Shown piece after piece: positions 51,899-60,199 of a stretch of 64,000 bases of DNA (within the stretch, counting starts at the first letter, position 1; the number at the start of each line of letters is the position of its first letter). A program made the position numbers and the translations under genes. The stretch spans positions 1-64,000 of the forward strand of contig NZ_SRSF01000006.1 in assembly GCF_004803465.1 (NCBI RefSeq). The letters are read 5' to 3'. The DNA comes from Neolewinella litorea (GTDB lineage Bacteria > Bacteroidota > Bacteroidia > Chitinophagales > Saprospiraceae). Under the pieces are notes generated by a model. That model saw only the letters and a program-made list of their open reading frames with translations, was not told where the DNA came from and searched no databases.

Positions 51899-52705
51899 TT
51901 ACTTGACGGGGGTCGTAGCGGGTTGGTCTTTCTTGCGGGCGCGCAGGTGGATGGGATTTTCCGTCCGATCAATGATTTCCTTGCAGAGCTTGAGGTAATC
52001 CTTGGCACCGTGGCTCGACCGACTGTAGGTGAAAATGTCCTGACGGTTGGCCGGAGCCTCCGCTAGAGAAACGTTATCCCGGATGTAAGTTTCGAAAAGC
52101 AGGGGGCCGAAGTATTTTTTTATGGTCTCCACGACGTCCCGGTTGAGGACTTTCCGCTGGTCGTACATCGTAGCGAGTACCCCGCTTATGTGGAGCTCCT
52201 TGTTGAGGCGCAGCTTGACTTTCTGGATGACCTGCTTGATCTTGGCCAGGCCCTGCATAGCAAGGAATTCGGTCTGCAGGGGGATAATCACCTGCTGGCT
52301 GCTCGTCAGGGCATTCAGGGTGAGCAGACCGAGGCTCGGCGGGCAGTCGATGATGATGAAATCGTAGTCCTCGTCAACGGCGGAGAAGAGTTCCCGCAGG
52401 ATAAACTCGCGGCCCGCTTCGTTCACCAGTTCCATTTCGGCGCTCGACAAGTCGAGACTGGAGGTTACGACCTCAAAGCCCGGTTTGATCTCGAAGGGTG
52501 CCAGATCGGATTCCCCCATCATACTCTCGTAGATGGTTACGGCTTGCCGCGGAATGCCGAGGCTGAGCGTGAGGTTAGCCTGGGGATCCAGGTCGACCAG
52601 GAGTACGCGCTTGCCGAGTTCGACGAGTCCGGCTCCGATGTTGATGGCGCTGGTGGTTTTTCCAACGCCGCCTTTGTGGTTCAGTAAGCTTAATACAGTT
52701 GCCAT
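51899..52705 (-). CDS. parA: ParA-family partition ATPase
   Basis: A 268-residue deviant-Walker ATPase: KGGVGKTTSAINIG (Walker A), VDLDPQANLT (A') and IIIDCPPSLGLLTLNA (Walker B). It drives segregation of plasmids or chromosomal loci on the nucleoid. Its length is that of a small plasmid-type or Soj-like ParA. The downstream gene encodes an RHH protein in place of a classical ParB. Confidence 0.92.
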   Translation of the reverse strand: MATVLSLLNHKGGVGKTTSAINIGAGLVELGKRVLLVDLDPQANLTLSLGIPRQAVTIYESMMGESDLAPFEIKPGFEVVTSSLDLSSAEMELVNEAGREFILRELFSAVDEDYDFIIIDCPPSLGLLTLNALTSSQQVIIPLQTEFLAMQGLAKIKQVIQKVKLRLNKELHISGVLATMYDQRKVLNRDVVETIKKYFGPLLFETYIRDNVSLAEAPANRQDIFTYSRSSHGAKDYLKLCKEIIDRTENPIHLRARKKDQPATTPVK

Positions 52706-52726
52706 GCCAGGTGCTTGGTGTGGCCG

Positions 52727-52734
52727 CGAAGGTA
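52727..52734 (-). promoter_or_regulatory. Probable -7 box of parA
   Basis: TACCTTCG on the minus strand, one base off TAnnTTTG and identical to the box before the SH3 gene. It predicts a leader of about 18 bases. Confidence 0.4.
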
Positions 52735-52881
52735 GTGAATTAAAATAGAATTCGGAGGTAGGTTGCCCTGGCTTCTGTCACCTTTATTACCAGAGCGTGA
52801 AGGCTGTAAATCAGGCGGAAAGCGAGTCTTTCACCACTCTGCGACCAGTAATAGAATACCGGAAGGAAATTGATAAAACAA

Positions 52882-52913
52882 TTTGTATTTATAATTTAGT
52901 TTCTCTACATTTG
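52882..52913 (+). promoter_or_regulatory. Consensus Bacteroidota promoter without an adjacent gene
   Basis: TTTG (52882-52885), 20 bases, then TACATTTG (52906-52913): both elements match the consensus with ideal spacing. Transcription would start near 52917 and run to the right; the first recognisable gene on that strand begins at 53539. The transcript may be an RNA gene, a long leader, or read into the DoxX gene. Confidence 0.55.
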
Positions 52914-53538
52914 TTGTGCACCGGCTGGCTGTTCCTTCCCAACAGTTCCCCTTCTTCCGCACCAATGCCGCCGGGACTGCTCCAATACTTTCATAGACGC
53001 GTTGCCCCGCCGTGCCCCGGTACCGGACGGATCCGGGATAGCCTGTCCATTAACCTTCATCTGCCCCCTTTTAGTACCCGGGGTGGAAAGGCCACCGGCG
53101 TGGGCGGTGGTGCGGCCGGTGGGGGGACGTCAGCGCGGCGGTGGCCGGGTGGGTTCTCCCACCCACTCTGAGGAGCCGTGTGTCCACCGTCCAGGGCTGG
53201 GGTGCGGAACGCAGATGCTATATTATTTCCGGAGGTAACCACTCTGCCGTGGACGGCAATTGAAAGGGTGGGCGGGGCCGCAGGTGCAGAGTCCCCGGCT
53301 TCGATGCCGACTGCCGTGGCTGTTCTCCTCAAAACATGGCACCCGCGTTCGCGCCCTGCAATTCGGAGCTCCGTGAACCCCCTAAATGATATGCGCAATA
53401 ATTCCCGCGACGCAACCGCGACACCCCAGGGACAGCCGGCCCCACACCTGCCCCGCCCGGAACCGGATGCACGTTTTGCTGTTGAACCCCCGCAAGGCCG
53501 GGGGTATCTTCCAGCGGTTCCGCCCACAAAATAGCAGT

Positions 53539-53910
53539 ATGGAATACATCATTATCGCCCTCCAACTTATCGTCGGACTCAGTATCCTGAACGTCTGGCT
53601 GGTGCAGAATCAGAAGGCCACCCGCTGGCGCGGCGGCGACGCCACCACCCTCGTAGAAGAGTTTCAGGCTTACGGCCTGCCGGTCTGGTCGGTGTACGTG
53701 GTGGGTGTAATTAAGGTGGTCCTGGCGCTCCTGCTCATCGCGGCCATCTGGTACCCGGCGCTGCGGTTCCCCGCGGCCATCGGGCTGGCCGCCATGCTCA
53801 CCGGCTCCGTGCTGATGCACCTCAAGATCAGCGACCCCCTGTACAAGTCCTTCCCCGCGGCGCTGTTCCTGGTGTTGTGCCTGATCATTGCCTTCGTTCC
53901 CGGCAGTTGA
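53539..53910 (+). CDS. DoxX-like small membrane protein (first of three)
   Basis: A 123-residue protein with four membrane segments (IIIALQLIVGLSILNVWLV, YVVGVIKVVLALLLIAAIW, AAIGLAAMLTGSVLMHL, ALFLVLCLIIAFV). The arrangement fits the DoxX/DoxX-like family, which includes thiosulfate oxidase and quinone-linked subunits, but this member's activity is unknown. The start at 53539 (MEYIIIALQ) was chosen because the longer frame lies in gene-free sequence. A possible box TATCTTCC lies at 53504-53511. Confidence 0.75.
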   Translation: MEYIIIALQLIVGLSILNVWLVQNQKATRWRGGDATTLVEEFQAYGLPVWSVYVVGVIKVVLALLLIAAIWYPALRFPAAIGLAAMLTGSVLMHLKISDPLYKSFPAALFLVLCLIIAFVPGS

Positions 53911-53945
53911 TCCCGGCTGGAGGGGCCGCTCGAAGCCAACTTTAC

Positions 53946-54293
53946 TCACCAACGGCCGGCGTAATGGACGGCCAGGTACAGGTTGAGTGCGGCGTAAAGA
54001 AAGGCGGGCGTGGCCGCCCAAAGGCTGTCGCCGATCTTCATCCGAACGCCGAATCCGTACGCCATCATCAGGCACAGCCCGGTGGCGGCGGCGAAAGCGA
54101 GCAGGGGCATTAGCCAGAAACCAGCGATGAGGCCCGCACCCCCCAGCATCTGCAGCACCCCGGTGAGGGGCCGCTCGCGGTCGTGCCCGTAACGGATGAA
54201 CTCGCTTTTCATGTAGGAGGACGTCAGGCAGCTCGCCCCGAAGAAGAGGAAGGATACCCCCGAAAAATAAGTGGCGACGGCAGGAAGGTCCAT
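53946..54293 (-). CDS. DoxX-like small membrane protein (second of three)
   Basis: A 115-residue protein with four membrane segments, beginning MDLPAVATYFSGVSFLFFG. The start at 54293 was chosen over 54362. GVLQMLGGAGLIAGFWLMPLLAFAAA and a final LYAALNLYLAVHYAG fit DoxX-like proteins. It lies opposite to its two neighbours of the same type. Confidence 0.65.
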   Translation of the reverse strand: MDLPAVATYFSGVSFLFFGASCLTSSYMKSEFIRYGHDRERPLTGVLQMLGGAGLIAGFWLMPLLAFAAATGLCLMMAYGFGVRMKIGDSLWAATPAFLYAALNLYLAVHYAGRW

Positions 54294-54355
54294 AGGGGAG
54301 AATTGGGGAGGGGGAAGAAATCCGATCAAACAACCGGCCGCCAGGTGGCTGCCTA

Positions 54356-54745
54356 ATGCCAAATACCCAGATGATGTTGCAGTTACACGACCCGGGAATC
54401 AGCCAGGTCCGCCGCGCGATCGGCTACCTCCTCTCGTTTCTGCCCTCCCTGGCGGTGCTCGGCTCGGGGATGACGAAGTTCTGGCCCGACAATGAGATCC
54501 ACGCGCTGCTGGCCCAACTGGGCATGGGCGAGTACGCCATAGCTATCGGACTGACCGAAATCGCCTGCGTACTGCTCTACTGGATCCCGCGGACGAGTAA
54601 CCTTGGCTTCTTTCTCTTCTGCTCCTACGTCGGCGGCATCACCGTGGCGGAGCTGATCCTGGACCAGGTACCCTGGCCGGGACTGACGATCGGTGCCATG
54701 ATCTACGCGGGTACGCTGCTGCGCAAGCCTTCCCTGCTGGGTTAG
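54356..54745 (+). CDS. DoxX-like small membrane protein (third of three)
   Basis: A 129-residue protein with about four membrane segments (AIGYLLSFLPSLAVLGSGMTKF, YAIAIGLTEIACVLLYWIP, LGFFLFCSYVGGITVAELIL, GLTIGAMIYAGTLLRKP). The GSGMTKFWP turn resembles the DoxX-like family (DUF6632/DoxX_2 type). It diverges from the previous gene with 62 bases between. Confidence 0.75.
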   Translation: MPNTQMMLQLHDPGISQVRRAIGYLLSFLPSLAVLGSGMTKFWPDNEIHALLAQLGMGEYAIAIGLTEIACVLLYWIPRTSNLGFFLFCSYVGGITVAELILDQVPWPGLTIGAMIYAGTLLRKPSLLG

Positions 54746-54766
54746 TCCCTCGCATAATAAAGCACC

Positions 54767-56053
54767 TCAGTCGTCCACCGCCGCGCCGACCAGGAGGCGG
54801 AACTTCCAGCCTGTTTGGTCCTTGGAGGTGCCCTGGGTCTGCTTCATCAGGATGCCGATAATCTGCTCCTGCGGATCGGCGAAGTACTGGGTGTTGAAGT
54901 AGCCGCCCCAGTCGAAGGTACCCTCACTGCCGCGGCCGCCCCGGCCCTGACCGGTTTCGTCCACCACGCCGAAGGCCAGTCCGTAGTAGGAGCCGGGGTT
55001 CAGCAGGTCGCCCACCTGGTTAGCCATGATGCTCTCTACGGTGGTGCGGCTGAGCAGGCGGGTGCCGTTCAGCTCCCCGCCGTTGAGGTACATCTGCAGG
55101 AAGGCGGCGTAGTCCTCGGCCGTGCTGGAAAGTCCCGCCCCGCCGGAAAAGAAGCGTTGGGCGCCGGTCACCGGGTAATTCGGATCGTAGAAGGTGGTGG
55201 GGTAGTTCTCCCATCCGTCGTCCGCGGGCCGCTGAATGGCCACGAGGCGGTCGTGCTTGCCCTGGGGCAGGTAGAACCAGGTGTCGTCCATGCCCAGCGG
55301 CTCGAAGATGTGGTTGCGAAAGTATTCGTCCAGCGGCTCCCCTGACATAACCTCGATGAAGTAGCCGAGTACGTCCAGCCCCTCGCTGTAAGTGTACGCC
55401 GCACCGGGATCGTGGTGGAGGGGCAGGGCGGCCAGCTTCAGCACGCTCTCCTCGATGGAGATGTCCTCGGTGGTGAAGAGATCCGTGACCCCTGCGTCCG
55501 CGTAGATCCGCTTGAAGCGCGGGTCGCCGTCGATGACGCCGTAGCCAAGTCCGGAGGTGTGGGTGAGCAGGTGGCGGATGGTGATGGGCTTGTCAGCCGG
55601 ACGGGTGTCGTAGGTACCGTCCTCGTACAGGGTATCTAGCACCTGCGCGTCCGCGAACGCGGGGATGTACTTGCTGATCGGGTCGTCGAGTTGGAAGAGC
55701 CCCTGCTCCCACAGCATCATCACTGCGGTGGAGGTGATGGCCTTGGTCTGTGATGCGATGCGAAAGATGGCGTCCCGCTCCAATTCCCGCCCGTCGGCCG
55801 CGGCCGTGCCAAAGGCCTGGTGGTAGACGATCTTCCCGTTGCGGGCCACCAGCGCTACGGCCCCGGGGACCTGCCCCTCCGCGATAGCCTCCTCCAGCAT
55901 GGTGCCAATACGTGCCAGCCGCTCCTCCGACATCCCCACGCTGGCCGGATCGGCGGTGGTGAGCGGGGGAGACTGCTGTACGGAGGGCGTCTGGGCCAGG
56001 AGGCTGAAGGCCATCAGGCAGGAGAGTAGGAGGAGTAGTGGGCGGGGGTGCAT
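54767..56053 (-). CDS. Beta-lactamase-fold serine hydrolase, exported
   Basis: A 428-residue class C-type serine hydrolase. A signal peptide (MHPRPLLLLLSCLMAFSLLAQ) sends it to the periplasm. SQTK carries the nucleophilic serine and lysine; YTYSEG is the YxN-type motif with Glu in the third position; LLTHTSGLGYG is a family marker. Such enzymes act as esterases, D-peptidases or amidases. The box TATCTTCG (complement of 56078-56085) lies 25 bases upstream of the ATG. Confidence 0.9.
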   Translation of the reverse strand: MHPRPLLLLLSCLMAFSLLAQTPSVQQSPPLTTADPASVGMSEERLARIGTMLEEAIAEGQVPGAVALVARNGKIVYHQAFGTAAADGRELERDAIFRIASQTKAITSTAVMMLWEQGLFQLDDPISKYIPAFADAQVLDTLYEDGTYDTRPADKPITIRHLLTHTSGLGYGVIDGDPRFKRIYADAGVTDLFTTEDISIEESVLKLAALPLHHDPGAAYTYSEGLDVLGYFIEVMSGEPLDEYFRNHIFEPLGMDDTWFYLPQGKHDRLVAIQRPADDGWENYPTTFYDPNYPVTGAQRFFSGGAGLSSTAEDYAAFLQMYLNGGELNGTRLLSRTTVESIMANQVGDLLNPGSYYGLAFGVVDETGQGRGGRGSEGTFDWGGYFNTQYFADPQEQIIGILMKQTQGTSKDQTGWKFRLLVGAAVDD

Positions 56054-56569
56054 GGTCGGAACGGAATTGATTGCACCGAAGATAAACGGATATGCTTATT
56101 GAGTCACCTATGCTTTACCCCCCCCCCGATTCGTCACCGCTACTACGTCGTACATGCACAAGGTGTGCGGGGGCGCGGGTTCCGGGCTTTCCCGGTTGTG
56201 CCGGCCTGTGCCGGAGAATCCTCGCCTAGGGCCGCCCTGGTGGAACCCCGGACTGGAGCGGACCCTTCGAAAGCGTCAGTGGAACCCTCCAAATAAACAA
56301 GCGAGATGTGATCTCATTCAGCATTGCGGCATACTGGAAGCATGCATAGGACTACCGATTGAGGCGTACGCAGTGACAAATACGGAGACCGGTACCCTGC
56401 CACTCTAGCTCAGTCTGGCCCATCACGACCCCGGCGGTGCTTAATAATCCGGTGAAAGCCAGTTAAATAGATCGTATATTAAGAGAGCTATTGCATACCA
56501 ATCCTCCGGGTCAACCACATCCGCTGGGAACACCGCCATGACCATTTACACTGAAACAAGACATTCACC
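56054..56569. other. Gene-free stretch between two divergent genes
   Basis: Apart from the serine hydrolase promoter box (TATCTTCG, complement of 56078-56085) I see nothing clear. Open frames at 56048-56408 overlap each other and resemble no family. The last ~150 bases are AT-rich and should hold the promoter of the DUF4440 gene, but no consensus match was found. Confidence 0.5.
56078..56085 (-). promoter_or_regulatory. Probable -7 box of the serine hydrolase gene
   Basis: TATCTTCG on the minus strand is one base off TAnnTTTG and gives a predicted leader of about 21 bases. Confidence 0.4.
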
Positions 56570-57058
56570 ATGAACATCACACCAATTTCACTCCTTGCCG
56601 GCATGTTGCTGATCTCCCTCGTTTCCTGCAATGAACCGGAAAGGGAAGAAGCCCAGGCCCTAGACATGAACGAGCTCAGAGCGGAAATCCAGGCGATGGA
56701 GGACGCTTACGCCGAAGCCCAAAACGCCAAAGACCCGGATGGGGTAGTCGTTTACTACGCCGACGATGCGGTAAGTATGCCTAATAATCAGCCAACGGTT
56801 AGCGGGAAGGCAGCCATCCTGGACCAGGTCAGGGCGGATATGGCCAGGGATACCGCGGGCTCTACCACCACCTTCCAGGTCACGGACATTAAAGCTTCGG
56901 GCGATCTCCTCGTAGAAGCGGGCACCAGTACGACAACCGACGCCGCGGGCAACGTCACTACGGGGAAGTACGTCTCCGTATTCGAAAAACGGGATGGGAA
57001 ATACGTGTGCATCCGGGACATCTGGAACACCGATGCTCCTGAAGCTGGTAGCGAGTAG
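56570..57058 (+). CDS. DUF4440/SnoaL-like lipoprotein
   Basis: A 162-residue protein with a lipoprotein signal (ISLLAGMLLISLVSC, Cys20). The rest is a single NTF2-like domain of the DUF4440 type: MEDAYAEAQNAKDPDGVVVYYADDAVSMPNNQPTVSGK, then TDIKASGDLLVEAGT and GKYVSVFEKRDGKYVCIRDIWNTD. It would sit in the periplasm. These domains bind small ligands or are catalytic in some cases; here the function is unknown. Confidence 0.88.
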   Translation: MNITPISLLAGMLLISLVSCNEPEREEAQALDMNELRAEIQAMEDAYAEAQNAKDPDGVVVYYADDAVSMPNNQPTVSGKAAILDQVRADMARDTAGSTTTFQVTDIKASGDLLVEAGTSTTTDAAGNVTTGKYVSVFEKRDGKYVCIRDIWNTDAPEAGSE

Positions 57059-57258
57059 TCTGTTACCATACTTTCACTCCCTCCTGCTACGAGCTAGGGC
57101 ACGACAATTAATTTCTCAGCGTGAGCAATTGGCATATGGATTCTTCCCGGTTGTACGCCTCCCCTAAGCCGCGACCAGTGGAAAGTAGAAATTGTCGTTT
57201 GCGTTTTCGTAGGCTCCGGGGCTTTACTAGCCAAGGATCTGGGGCGACCGGTCATAGT

Positions 57259-57552
57259 TTAGATTACTGACCCGTCCTGGATCTGCTCGTTGAGCCCTTC
57301 CAGTGAGGCGAACCTGTTCTGGTTCATGCACTCCAAGCGCAAGGGTTTGTTCAGCCGTTCGATGTGTCCGTTTTGGCTCGGTCTTCTCGGCTGGATGTGC
57401 CGGAGTTCTACGGCACGGTCGTCAGCCCACTGGCGCACATTATGGCGAATAAATTCCGGACCATTATCGCAGCGGATATAGTTTGGGTGGGGGAGTGCCG
57501 GCGTCGACCTGGCCCAGGATCTCGAGGCGCTGGGAGGGGGAACTAGCTTCAT
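57259..57552 (-). pseudogene. IS3-family transposase remnant (integrase core)
   Basis: In the 97-residue frame the segment NYIRCDNGPEFIRHNVRQWADDRAVELRHIQPRRPSQNGHIERLNKPLRLECMNQNRFASLEGLNEQIQ is the second half of the IS3-family OrfB integrase core, with the second Asp and the Glu of the DDE set. The N-terminal half is missing; a neighbouring frame (57464-57835, PSQRLEILGQVDAGTPP) might carry a few preceding residues after a frameshift. The C-terminal end is also lost. The fragment is thus a dead transposase with no clear element ends. Confidence 0.8.
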
Positions 57553-57644
57553 CGCACGGTGAAACCACTGTGGGAAGGTGAACTAATTTAGGGTTAGTTC
57601 TACCACAAAGTGGTCGCGGGGCACGGACACAGCCAAAAGCCCAC

Positions 57645-58403
57645 TCAATACCCCACCACCACCCGGGCCACCGTACCCGGGGCGGCGCCCGATGACCAGT
57701 GGAGGAGATACACCCCGGGGGGCAGGTCAGGAAAGGTGAGCCGCAGGGGATTAGCCGAGGCGGCGGGGAAGCGGCGGGCCCAGACGGTGCGGCCGAAGTG
57801 GTCGGACAACCGCAGGGCGAAGGGGTGGTCCGCATCCGGCAGCTGTACGCTGGCCGCGCGGCGCGTCGGGGTGGGGAACACCCTCAGCTCGGGGCGCCGG
57901 AATTCGTTGTCCACCGCGCGGATGCGGCTGTAGATGTTGGCCCCGTCGGCGGCTTCCCCCCGGACCCGATAGTAGGAGGTGCCGAAGTGGGCGTTCGGGT
58001 CGAGGTACTCCCGCTGCAGGATGAGCGCCCGCGGCAGTTCGCGGACAGTGGTGAATACGGCCTCCACGTCCAGGCGGCGCTCCAGCGTCCAGCGGTATTC
58101 ACCACTGTCGCTTTCCTCAATTTCCCAGCTCAGGGTCACCGTGGTGGCGTTGTCGCGGGTAGCTTCCAGGGCAGTGATACGAAGGGGGAAGGGGGGCGGG
58201 GCTTCGGCTGCGACCATACAGCCCGAGGCGTTTTCAAAGGTTTCCGACAGCGGGGCAATGGAGTACCCACCCACTGCGTAGCCGGATACGCTGCTGTATT
58301 TAACGGCAAAGGCCGAGGGGGTCTGGCCGTTGGCCGTGCCGGTATACCCCCCGTAAGCCAGCAGCAGAGCGTAACAGAGCAGCCGAGTAGTCCTCAGGTT
58401 CAT
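57645..58403 (-). CDS. T9SS-sorted secreted protein
   Basis: A 252-residue protein. A signal peptide (MNLRTTRLLCYALLLAYGG ... ANGQ) precedes a region with a single fibronectin III-like domain (LRITALEATRDNATTVTLSWEIEE, about 75-170). The last ~75 residues (LRVFPTPTRRAASVQLP ... GVYLLHWSS ... RVVVGY) form a T9SS C-terminal sorting domain. It should be exported through the outer membrane. Its start overlaps the stop of the Hcp-like gene (ATGA), so the two are co-translated. Confidence 0.82.
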   Translation of the reverse strand: MNLRTTRLLCYALLLAYGGYTGTANGQTPSAFAVKYSSVSGYAVGGYSIAPLSETFENASGCMVAAEAPPPFPLRITALEATRDNATTVTLSWEIEESDSGEYRWTLERRLDVEAVFTTVRELPRALILQREYLDPNAHFGTSYYRVRGEAADGANIYSRIRAVDNEFRRPELRVFPTPTRRAASVQLPDADHPFALRLSDHFGRTVWARRFPAASANPLRLTFPDLPPGVYLLHWSSGAAPGTVARVVVGY

Positions 58404-58963
58404 CCTCCGTTACCGGTTTCGAAGTCGTAATAGGCAGTATGGGTTTTTCCCACCGCCCCGGTAGCCGGGTCAATCTCGTTTACCGTCATTTCAATCCGGG
58501 AAGGACTAAGGGCAATCACTTCCTGCCCACGCTCGGTTCCAACTCCTCCGGTGTCGTAGAGTGAAATGATGACGTTGTCCAGCACATACTCCACAAAAAC
58601 GTTGGACGGGCCGGATTGGGATAATTGTACCTGTTGGAGTTTTATTTGGAGGTGCACCTCACCCAAAACCGCACTCTTGAAAAGGTAAGGAGAAGATATG
58701 TCGACTTGCTTGCCTAACCGGATGGTGCACAAGGATGGCCGCGAGGCATCCCTGGGCCCGCCGGTGGAAGGATCGGATACGGTGGTCTCCGTATTCCAGG
58801 AGAAGTCCTGAATTTCTATTAGGTTTTCGTACCCAGTCGTGGTTGATGTCCCTTTGATCCCCGGGATGTCCAGGTACATATTTGTGGACTGGGCCGTCAG
58901 GGATAATGGTGCAATCAGCACCAACAGGGGGAGACCCCATCGGAGAAAGGCGAGTGGAAACAT
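58400..58963 (-). CDS. Hcp-like protein with a signal peptide
   Basis: A 187-residue protein. Residues 1-25 (MFPLAFLRWGLPLLVLIAPLSLTAQ) form a Sec signal peptide. The rest aligns with the Hcp (T6SS tube) family as I remember it: MYLDIPGIKGTSTTTGYENLIEIQDFSWN, SSPYLFKSAVLGE, YVLDNVIISLYDTGGVG and EVIALSPSRIEMTV. Classical Hcp is cytoplasmic and lacks a signal peptide, and no other T6SS gene is present. Its promoter (59095-59123) and coupling with the T9SS-sorted protein suggest a secreted pair. Confidence 0.8.
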   Translation of the reverse strand: MFPLAFLRWGLPLLVLIAPLSLTAQSTNMYLDIPGIKGTSTTTGYENLIEIQDFSWNTETTVSDPSTGGPRDASRPSLCTIRLGKQVDISSPYLFKSAVLGEVHLQIKLQQVQLSQSGPSNVFVEYVLDNVIISLYDTGGVGTERGQEVIALSPSRIEMTVNEIDPATGAVGKTHTAYYDFETGNGG

Positions 58964-59094
58964 GGTATGCGTTGTTCAATAGTGCTGAATTGGCTGCTGC
59001 CCGGCGGGTGGCAGGCTCTCAAATACTTGTCAGGGTAAGTGACCCACGCCCTGCGGGAGGGGGCGGTAATTCAGCGGTCACCGGTGCGTGTACC

Positions 59095-59123
59095 TAAATA
59101 TAGGGTTTTTTTCAATGTGACAA
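59095..59123 (-). promoter_or_regulatory. Promoter of the Hcp-like/T9SS operon
   Basis: On the minus strand, TTG (complement of 59121-59123), 18 bases, then TATATTTA (complement of 59095-59102), one base off TAnnTTTG. The leader to the ATG at 58963 would be about 128 bases. Confidence 0.5.
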
Positions 59124-59190
59124 CTCACAAATTGTGCCGGACCTGGCTGAGCATCCGGTTTGCCCACTCCCGTCACGCAGGTGTGTTGCC

Positions 59191-60063
59191 TTACTCCTCC
59201 ACGTAAAAGCCCATCTTCCCCATCTTATAATCCCGCATGGCCTCCATGATTTGGGTCTGGTCGTTCATCACGAAGGGGCCGTGGCTCACGACGGGCGCGC
59301 CGATGGGTTCCCCGCCGAGCACGAGGACGCGGGCGGGATTGCCAGCAGTATTGGTTAGGTGGATGCCCGTGCCGTCATTGCGGTAGTGGAGCAGGGTGCG
59401 GGCCGGGTTCTCGAAGCCGCTGCTGCCGGCCACCCCGCCGTCGAGCAGGTAGGCAGCCAGGTTGTAGGATTCCGGTACGGGCAGGTCCACGGTTACGCCG
59501 GGGGGCAGGGTCAGTTGCCACGCCAGTATGGCATTGTGGGTTTGCGCGGCACCCGCGAGCCCGCCAAAATTACCGGCCACGACACGCAGTTCCGCGCCAT
59601 CGCCCAGCTCCACCTGGGGGATGGTAGCGGCCTTGATGTCCTGGTAGCGCGGCTGTACCATCTTGTGGTCGGGCCCCAGGTTTACCCACAGCTGGATACC
59701 CTCCAGAGTGCCGCCGGATTCCATGAACTCCTTGCTGCCGCGTTCGCTGTGGATGATGCCCCGGCCCGCCGTCATCCATTGTACGTCGCCGGCGCGCAGG
59801 TGCCCGGTATTGTCCCGGGAGTCGCGATGGCGGATCCCGCCCTGGTAAAGGAACGTGACGGGCTCAAATCCGCGGTGGGGGTGCGGACCAAGGTCCAGTG
59901 GATCGCGGCCCCCGGCCTCCACCTCGACCGGACCGAAGTGGTGCAGTAACAGGAAAGGGTCGATCTGGTCCACCCGCTGGGTAGGCAGGGGCTGATAAAC
60001 CGTAAGCATGCCCATCTGCAGGGGATGACCAGAAAGGACGTTGGCGACGGTGCGGTAGGTCAT
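59191..60063 (-). CDS. Pirin-family protein
   Basis: A 290-residue bicupin. HPHRGFEPVTFLYQG holds the metal-binding histidines, followed by GDVQWMTAGRGIIHSE, and the second cupin is less conserved. Bacterial pirins act as quercetinase-type dioxygenases or regulatory partners; the role here is unknown. It has its own strand neighbours in the divergent lipoprotein gene. Confidence 0.93.
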   Translation of the reverse strand: MTYRTVANVLSGHPLQMGMLTVYQPLPTQRVDQIDPFLLLHHFGPVEVEAGGRDPLDLGPHPHRGFEPVTFLYQGGIRHRDSRDNTGHLRAGDVQWMTAGRGIIHSERGSKEFMESGGTLEGIQLWVNLGPDHKMVQPRYQDIKAATIPQVELGDGAELRVVAGNFGGLAGAAQTHNAILAWQLTLPPGVTVDLPVPESYNLAAYLLDGGVAGSSGFENPARTLLHYRNDGTGIHLTNTAGNPARVLVLGGEPIGAPVVSHGPFVMNDQTQIMEAMRDYKMGKMGFYVEE

Positions 60064-60199
60064 GGCGTAATCGTTGTAGGTACATTAATAACGCTGCGGG
60101 GTTTGCCGCGGTTGGGGCATCTGCAAACACCTTGTTATAGTGCCGCTCAAGCCTTATTTTACGGAAAGCGCTCTAGCCGAAATTACCAAACACCTAGTC

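Larger units (their letters stand above)
52706..53538. other. Gene-free stretch upstream of parA, with an orphan promoter
   Basis: The first ~200 bases are AT-rich; the rest is GC-rich. A promoter box for parA (TACCTTCG, complement of 52727-52734) and a full plus-strand promoter (52882-52913) are seen. Hairpins include GGGTGGG TTCT CCCACCC (53147-53164) and ACCCCCG CAAGGC CGGGGGT (53486-53505). Open frames here (52797-53171 plus, 53057-53527 minus) resemble no known family and are not called. A partition centromere for ParA/RHH could lie here, but no clear iterated sites were seen. Confidence 0.45.

Noticed and set aside
52797-53171. A 124-codon frame downstream of the orphan promoter region
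   Set aside because: It begins before the predicted transcript start, is Pro/Gly/Arg-rich towards the end and has no family resemblance.
53057-53527. A 156-codon minus-strand frame in the gene-free stretch
   Set aside because: Composition is typical of non-coding GC-rich sequence, and there is no promoter or family resemblance.
56048-56408. Two overlapping small frames between serine hydrolase and DUF4440 genes
   Set aside because: They overlap each other and have no recognisable features.
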